64,000 nt of DNA from Sphingopyxis sp. CCNWLW2. GTDB taxonomy: Bacteria; Pseudomonadota; Alphaproteobacteria; Sphingomonadales; Sphingomonadaceae. The stretch spans positions 248,001-312,000 of the forward strand of contig NZ_JBAWKJ010000003.1 of assembly GCF_037095755.1 (NCBI RefSeq), in the 5' to 3' direction. A model generated the notes under the pieces. It searched no databases, was not told the origin of the DNA, and saw only the letters and a list, made by a program, of their open reading frames with translations. Each line of letters begins with the position of its first letter. Position 1 is the stretch's first letter. Positions 59,286 through 64,000 of the stretch are shown one piece after another. Both the position numbers and the translations under genes were made by a program.

Positions 59286-61066
59286 GCCTTCTTGCTGCTC
59301 TCGATGGGGCGGCGGGTCTTGCGGATGCGCGGCTCGCGTTCCAGCTGGCCCTTGGTCATAATGTCGTGCCGCATCTTGGCGCGAACGTCGTGGATCGACG
59401 CGATCACCGGCCCCATCGCGACGCCGAGGTCGATGAGCACCGCCTCGGCGAGCTGCAGTGAGCTTTCCAGCGTCTCGGGCACCGCGTCGCTCGCTCCTGC
59501 CTGATAGAGGGTGGCGGCATGGTCGGCGTCGCGCGCGCGGCTGATGATCGGCAAGTCGGGATATTTCTGGCGAAGCTGGCGCGTCATTCTGAGCTGCTGC
59601 ACCGGGTCGTCCATGGTGAGGACGATGGCGTTGGCGGTTTCGACCCCCAGCTTGTCGAGGCTGCCCGGGCGCGCGACGTCGGCGAAACGGACGATGAAGC
59701 CATCGCGCCGCGCCGCCGCGACGGTGTCGATATCGGCGTCGACCGCGACATAGGGCCGGCCATGTTCGCGCAGCAGTTCGGCTACGGTGTGGCCGACGCG
59801 GCCGAAGCCGACGATCACCGTCCGGCCCTCGGGCGTTTCCTCGGCTTGCGTATCGCCGGTGCGCATCTCGATCCGCCGCGCGATGTCGTGGCCGACACGC
59901 GCGAGCAGCGGCGTGATCGTCAGCCCGATCGCGGTGACGAGTTGCCAGAATTCGGCGGTGTCCCGGCTGATGATCTGCGCCTGGAGCGCGGTCGCGAGCA
60001 CGATCAAGGTCGTTTCGGACGGGCTCGACATCAACAGGCCGACCTCGGCCGCCGTCCCGCGCCGCGCGACGTTCGAAAAGCGCAGCAGCGCCGCGGTGAC
60101 GATCGCCTTGATCGCAACGACGCCGATGACCGCCGCGACGAGCTGGGGCCATTGGTCGGCAATCGTCCTGAGATTGAGCCCCATGCCGACGCTGATCAGG
60201 AACACGCCGAGCGCGAGGCCCTTGAACGGCGCGGTGATCGCCTCGACCTCGTTATGATATTCGGTCTCGGCGATCATCAGGCCGGCGAGCAGGGCGCCGA
60301 CGATGGGCGACAGCCCGACCGCGGCGGTCGCGAGCGCGGCGACGATGACGACGAGCAGACTGGCGGCGAGGAAGAGTTCGGGGTCTTTCGCGCGTGCGGC
60401 CTGCGCGAAGATGCGCGGCAGCAGGAACCAGCCGCCGATCGCGAGCGCGGCGACGACCACGGCGCCTTGCCACAGCGTGGTGAGCAGCAGTTCGGCATTG
60501 TCGCCCGTGGCGCTGGGCGCCAGCGCGCCGAGAATGAAGATGATCGGGACGATCGCCAGATCCTCGAAGAGCAGCATCGAGAAGGAGGCGCGGCCGACCG
60601 CCGATTTGGTGCCCGCGATGGGGAGCACCAGCGCGGTCGAGGAGAGGGCGAGGGCGATGCCAAGCCCGAAGGCGGCGGGGGTCGAATAGCCGCCGACCAG
60701 CCATAAGGCGCCGCCGAGGATTGTCCCGCCGAGCAGCAGTTCGGCCGCGCCGATGCCGAACACCAGCTTCCTGAGCTGCCACAGGCGCCGGAACGACAGC
60801 TCGAGCCCGATCGAGAACAGCAACAGGATGATGCCGAATTCGGCGAAGAGCGCGATGTCCTCGGTCGATCCGATCGTGATGTGCTTCAGCCACGGATAAT
60901 CGCTCGTGAGCGCCCCGAGCCCCGACGGTCCGACGAGCAGGCCGACGAGGATGAAGCCGATCACGGGCGGCAGCCGGAAGCGCGCGAACGCCGGGATGAC
61001 GATGCCCGCGGCGCCGAGGACCACCAGCGCGTTGCCGGTGGCGGAGGTTTCTGTTTCCGATACCAT
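59282..61066 (-). CDS. CPA2-family cation:proton antiporter with TrkA-N domain
   Basis: 594 residues. The first 390 residues have 12-13 membrane helices (for example GFILVGLLVGPSGLGALTSD and the conserved LSSTALVLPIAG). A cytoplasmic RCK/TrkA-N domain follows: EGRTVIVGFGRVGHTVAELL with DADIDTVAAARRDGF. The tail is basic (RIRKTRRPIESSKKA). Kef-like exchange of K+ or Na+ for H+ is expected. Convergent on the M16 peptidase. Confidence 0.92.
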   Translation of the reverse strand: MVSETETSATGNALVVLGAAGIVIPAFARFRLPPVIGFILVGLLVGPSGLGALTSDYPWLKHITIGSTEDIALFAEFGIILLLFSIGLELSFRRLWQLRKLVFGIGAAELLLGGTILGGALWLVGGYSTPAAFGLGIALALSSTALVLPIAGTKSAVGRASFSMLLFEDLAIVPIIFILGALAPSATGDNAELLLTTLWQGAVVVAALAIGGWFLLPRIFAQAARAKDPELFLAASLLVVIVAALATAAVGLSPIVGALLAGLMIAETEYHNEVEAITAPFKGLALGVFLISVGMGLNLRTIADQWPQLVAAVIGVVAIKAIVTAALLRFSNVARRGTAAEVGLLMSSPSETTLIVLATALQAQIISRDTAEFWQLVTAIGLTITPLLARVGHDIARRIEMRTGDTQAEETPEGRTVIVGFGRVGHTVAELLREHGRPYVAVDADIDTVAAARRDGFIVRFADVARPGSLDKLGVETANAIVLTMDDPVQQLRMTRQLRQKYPDLPIISRARDADHAATLYQAGASDAVPETLESSLQLAEAVLIDLGVAMGPVIASIHDVRAKMRHDIMTKGQLEREPRIRKTRRPIESSKKA

Positions 61067-61129
61067 AAGGGCCGACCTTATGCAGGCCGGCCCCGATTGG
61101 CTAGAGGACTATCCCAACCTTTTTGGTTG

Positions 61130-62344
61130 TTATGCGCCCATCTTGGCTTCGAGATTTTCGACGATCGCCTCGAAGAAACCTTCGGTGGTCAGCCAGTTCT
61201 GGTCGGGACCGATCAGCAGCGCCAGATCCTTGGTCATCTTGCCGCTTTCGACCGTCGCGACGCAGACCTTTTCAAGGTCGTCGGCGAACTTGATCAGCGC
61301 GGCATTGTCGTCGAGCTTGCCGCGGTGCTTGAGGCCACCGGTCCAGGCGAAGATCGATGCGATCGGGTTGGTCGAGGTCGCCTTGCCCTGCTGGTGCATG
61401 CGGTAGTGGCGCGTGACGGTGCCGTGCGCGGCTTCCGATTCGACCGTCTGGCCGTCGGGGGTCATCAGCACGCTGGTCATCAGCCCGAGCGAGCCGAAGC
61501 CCTGCGCGACGGTGTCCGACTGGACGTCGCCGTCGTAATTCTTGCAGGCCCAGACGAACTTGCCGCTCCACTTGAGCGCCGAGGCGACCATGTCGTCGAT
61601 CAGGCGATGTTCGTACACGATGCCGATCTCGTCGAACTGCGTCTTGAATTCGGCGTTGAACACTTCTTCGAACAGGTCCTTGAAGCGGCCGTCATAGGCT
61701 TTCAGGATCGTGTTCTTGGTCGACAGATACACCGGCCACTGGCGCGCGAGGCCATAGTTCAGGCTGGCGCGGGCGAAGTCGCGGATCGAATCGTCGAGAT
61801 TGTACATGCCCATCGCAACGCCCGACGACGGGAACTGGAACACTTCCTCGTCGATCAGCGTGCCGTCCTCGCCTTCGAACACCAGGCGCAGCTTGCCGGG
61901 GCCGGGGACGCGGAAGTCGGTCGCCTTATACTGGTCGCCGAAGGCATGACGGCCGACGACGATCGGGTCGGTCCAGCCGGGGACGAGGCGCGGGACGTTC
62001 TTCATCACGATGGGTTCGCGGAAGACGACACCGCCCAGGATGTTGCGGATCGTGCCGTTCGGCGACTTCCACATCTTCTTCAGGCCGAATTCCTCGACGC
62101 GCGCTTCGTCGGGGGTGATCGTCGCGCACTTCACGCCGACGCCATGCTTCTTGATCGCGTTCGCGGCCTCGACGGTGATCTTATCGTCGGTGCGGTCGCG
62201 TTCCTCGATGCCGAGGTCGTAATAATGAAGATCGATGTCGAGATAGGGAAGGATCAGCCGCTCGCGGATCCACTGCCAGATGATCCGGGTCATTTCGTCG
62301 CCGTCGAGTTCGACGACCGGGTTGGCTACCTTGATCTTGCCCAT
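61130..62344 (-). CDS. icd: NADP-dependent isocitrate dehydrogenase
   Basis: 404 residues, complete. Landmarks: [20 protein letters not shown] at the start, then [20 protein letters not shown] (substrate Ser region), [20 protein letters not shown] and [20 protein letters not shown]. It is the dimeric, eukaryote-like class II enzyme, common in alphaproteobacteria. It decarboxylates isocitrate to 2-oxoglutarate in the TCA cycle. Confidence 0.96.
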   Translation of the reverse strand: MGKIKVANPVVELDGDEMTRIIWQWIRERLILPYLDIDLHYYDLGIEERDRTDDKITVEAANAIKKHGVGVKCATITPDEARVEEFGLKKMWKSPNGTIRNILGGVVFREPIVMKNVPRLVPGWTDPIVVGRHAFGDQYKATDFRVPGPGKLRLVFEGEDGTLIDEEVFQFPSSGVAMGMYNLDDSIRDFARASLNYGLARQWPVYLSTKNTILKAYDGRFKDLFEEVFNAEFKTQFDEIGIVYEHRLIDDMVASALKWSGKFVWACKNYDGDVQSDTVAQGFGSLGLMTSVLMTPDGQTVESEAAHGTVTRHYRMHQQGKATSTNPIASIFAWTGGLKHRGKLDDNAALIKFADDLEKVCVATVESGKMTKDLALLIGPDQNWLTTEGFFEAIVENLEAKMGA

Positions 62345-62480
62345 GCGTTCAGCCTTTTTCCTTGGGGAGTCGGAGTTGCGAGCGCCTTAGGCAAAGCGGG
62401 GCGATTGATCAACTGCCGGTGGAACCGGCCGCTCAGCTTATCCATTGTCAGTATAGAAGCTGCCCCCTAGAAGAACGGCC

Positions 62481-63215
62481 ATGTCCAATATCATATCCTC
62501 GAACCGCCCTGGCGGCGGCATCAAATGGCACTGGCCGTCGATCCATCCCGAAGGCCGCAAATTCCTTTTGATCGCCGGTATCGTGACCCTCTGTTTCTGG
62601 CTGCTCGGCTGGGAAATTCTCGGCTGGCTGATGCTGGGCGTGACATTGTGGGTCGGTGCCTTCTTTCGCGACCCGGTGCGCGTGACCCCGGCGGGGAACG
62701 ACGTTATCATCGCGCCCGCCGACGGGCTGATCACCCAGATCGCCGAAGTCCCGCCGCCGCCCGAAATCTCCGGCCCCGACGGGCTGGGCGCCGCGCCGAT
62801 GCTGCGCGTGTCGATTTTTATGAGCGTCTTCGACGTCCACATCAACCGAACCCCCGTCGCCGGAACGCTGCGCAAGCTCGTCTATATTCCGGGCAAATTC
62901 GTGAATGCCGACCTCGACAAAGCGAGCGAGGAGAATGAGCGCCAGCATTTCGTCGTCGAGCGCGCCGACGGTGTGCGCGTCGGCTTCACCCAGATCGCCG
63001 GGCTTGTCGCACGCCGCATCATGCCCTTCGTGACGATGGGCAACGAACTCACCACCGGGCAGCGCGTCGGGCTGATCCGGTTCGGCAGCCGCGTCGATGT
63101 CTATCTGCCTGCCGGAACGGCGCCGCAGGTGCTGCTCGGCCAGCGCACGCTCGCCGGCGAAACGATCGTCGCGCGGATCGGCACCGCCGAGACGATCGAC
63201 GGGATCGGTCAATAA
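62481..63215 (+). CDS. psd: Phosphatidylserine decarboxylase
   Basis: 244 residues, the short form. A membrane-anchoring pair of helices ([20 protein letters not shown]) leads to the enzyme core: [34 protein letters not shown], and near the C-terminus the self-cleaving Gly-Ser in [13 protein letters not shown], whose Ser becomes the pyruvoyl group. It makes phosphatidylethanolamine. One base separates its stop from pssA. Confidence 0.95.
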   Translation: MSNIISSNRPGGGIKWHWPSIHPEGRKFLLIAGIVTLCFWLLGWEILGWLMLGVTLWVGAFFRDPVRVTPAGNDVIIAPADGLITQIAEVPPPPEISGPDGLGAAPMLRVSIFMSVFDVHINRTPVAGTLRKLVYIPGKFVNADLDKASEENERQHFVVERADGVRVGFTQIAGLVARRIMPFVTMGNELTTGQRVGLIRFGSRVDVYLPAGTAPQVLLGQRTLAGETIVARIGTAETIDGIGQ

Positions 63216-63216
63216 T

Positions 63217-63990
63217 ATGACCGAGGACGAGCAGGTCATCCCCGATGCCGCGGGTCGCCGCATCGCCGGGGTCAGCCTGCGCGCCTTTGCGCCCAATGCG
63301 ATCACCATCCTCGCGCTCTGTTCGGGGCTGACCGGCGTCCGTTTTGCGATCGGCGGCGAATGGACAGCGGCGGTGACGATGATCATCGTCGCCGGGGTGC
63401 TCGACGGCATGGACGGGCGCATCGCGCGGCTGCTGCGCGCGCAGAGCAAATTCGGCGCCGAGCTCGATTCGCTGTCCGACGTGATCGCGTTCGGCGTCGC
63501 GCCGGCGATGATCCTGTTCCTCTGGTCGCTTGCCGACGCCCCCAAATTCGGCTGGACCGCGGCGCTGGCGCTCGCGGTGTGCTGTGCGCTGCGGCTCGCG
63601 CGTTTCAATTCGCGCCTCGACGCCGAATTTCAGCCGCACAAATCGGCGGGCTTTATGACCGGCATTCCGGCGCCCGCCGGCGCGGGGCTGTCGTTCGTTC
63701 CCGTCTATCTGTGGCTGGTCACGCGGAACGACCTGTTCCGCGAATGGTATGTCGTGATGCCCTGGGCGATCGCGATCGCGATGCTGATGATCTCGGCAAT
63801 TCCGACCTATAGCTGGTCGTCGATCCGCCTTCGCCGGTCGTGGCGCCTGTTCGCGCTGGCGGGGGTGGGCCTGCTCGGCGCCGCGCTCGTCACCGCGCCC
63901 TGGCAGACATTGCTCGCGGTGTGTGCGCTCTATCTGGCGATGCTGCCCTTCGGGCTTGCGAGCTACGCGAAGGTCAAGCGGCGCGGCTGA
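63217..63990 (+). CDS. pssA: CDP-diacylglycerol-serine O-phosphatidyltransferase
   Basis: 257 residues from ATG 63217. The CDP-alcohol phosphatidyltransferase signature is complete: D-G-x2-D-G-R-x-A-R-x8-G-x3-D-x3-D as DGMDGRIARLLRAQSKFGAE then LDSLSDVIAFG. Six to eight membrane helices. It makes phosphatidylserine, the substrate of psd in front of it, so this is a two-gene phosphatidylethanolamine operon. Confidence 0.95.
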   Translation: MTEDEQVIPDAAGRRIAGVSLRAFAPNAITILALCSGLTGVRFAIGGEWTAAVTMIIVAGVLDGMDGRIARLLRAQSKFGAELDSLSDVIAFGVAPAMILFLWSLADAPKFGWTAALALAVCCALRLARFNSRLDAEFQPHKSAGFMTGIPAPAGAGLSFVPVYLWLVTRNDLFREWYVVMPWAIAIAMLMISAIPTYSWSSIRLRRSWRLFALAGVGLLGAALVTAPWQTLLAVCALYLAMLPFGLASYAKVKRRG

Positions 63991-64000
63991 GCGCCGGTTG

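Noticed and set aside
56928..60152. Minus-strand ORF of 1074 codons
   Set aside because: It is antisense to the M16 peptidase and out of frame with the antiporter; the translation is Arg/Asp/Ala-rich and has no family motif. GC-rich genomes give such stop-poor shadows.

Overview
The window looks like the chromosome of a GC-rich alphaproteobacterium of the order Sphingomonadales, most likely Sphingopyxis or a close relative. This is an inference. It rests on strong G/C third-position bias, several TonB-dependent receptors, large autotransporters, a small sphingomonad-type envelope protein, and frequent ATGA/TGATG gene overlaps. No rRNA, insertion sequence or CRISPR array was seen. Two tRNA genes are present: Leu(CAG) and Thr(CGT).

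Region by region. (1) 1-4.1 kb is housekeeping on the minus strand: a DUF2059-like protein running off the edge, gltD, and a coupled pair of an NDUFA9-like SDR protein and uppP. (2) At 4.3 kb a tRNA-Leu is followed at once by a frameshifted and truncated tyrosine recombinase, the scar of an integrated element. (3) 5.3-25.3 kb is an accessory, envelope- and secretion-dominated region. It holds a giant autotransporter with a duplicated passenger and a (TP)n tract, opposite a LuxR-type regulator. It also holds two paralogous LytS/LytTR two-component pairs that flank a large secreted lipase-like hydrolase and a tiny Lys-Ala-Glu-Pro repeat protein. The rest is a retropepsin-like protease, a gene interrupted by an in-frame UGA, a TonB-receptor-like barrel, and two distant paralogues of an uncharacterised secreted CxxCEGG family. 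(4) 25.3-27.1 kb has an alpha/beta hydrolase and a DMT exporter. (5) 27.3-37.8 kb is a catabolic regulon: enoyl-CoA hydratase-like, SDR, carboxymuconolactone decarboxylase-like, esterase, a double-domain TetR, a Baeyer-Villiger-type monooxygenase, a TonB receptor and a Tat-exported amidase. Three of its promoters share a 21-bp motif. Two promoters share a 42-bp paired-half-site operator of identical geometry.

(6) 38.1-46.1 kb holds a translationally coupled pair of a 1319-residue secreted WD40/helical-repeat protein and a secreted CHAT caspase-like protease with intact His and Cys, followed by a secreted TPR protein. This is the best candidate for an undescribed system in the window. (7) 46.2-64 kb is mostly core: tRNA-Thr, a divergent Lrp regulator and Leu/Val-type amino-acid dehydrogenase with a coupled ACT-like protein, an amidotransferase, a ferredoxin-reductase-type flavoprotein, a second autotransporter, DUF4126, NUDIX, a small membrane protein with clear promoter and terminator, a nitrilase-family amidase, an M16 peptidase, a CPA2 antiporter, icd, and the phosphatidylethanolamine pair psd-pssA.

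Functionally, the accessory parts suggest two separate programmes. One is cell-surface and secreted proteins under LuxR and LytTR control. The other is uptake and oxidation of a ketone- or ester-like substrate: TonB receptor, monooxygenase, esterase, then SDR and crotonase steps. All functional calls come from reading motifs by eye; no database search was run.
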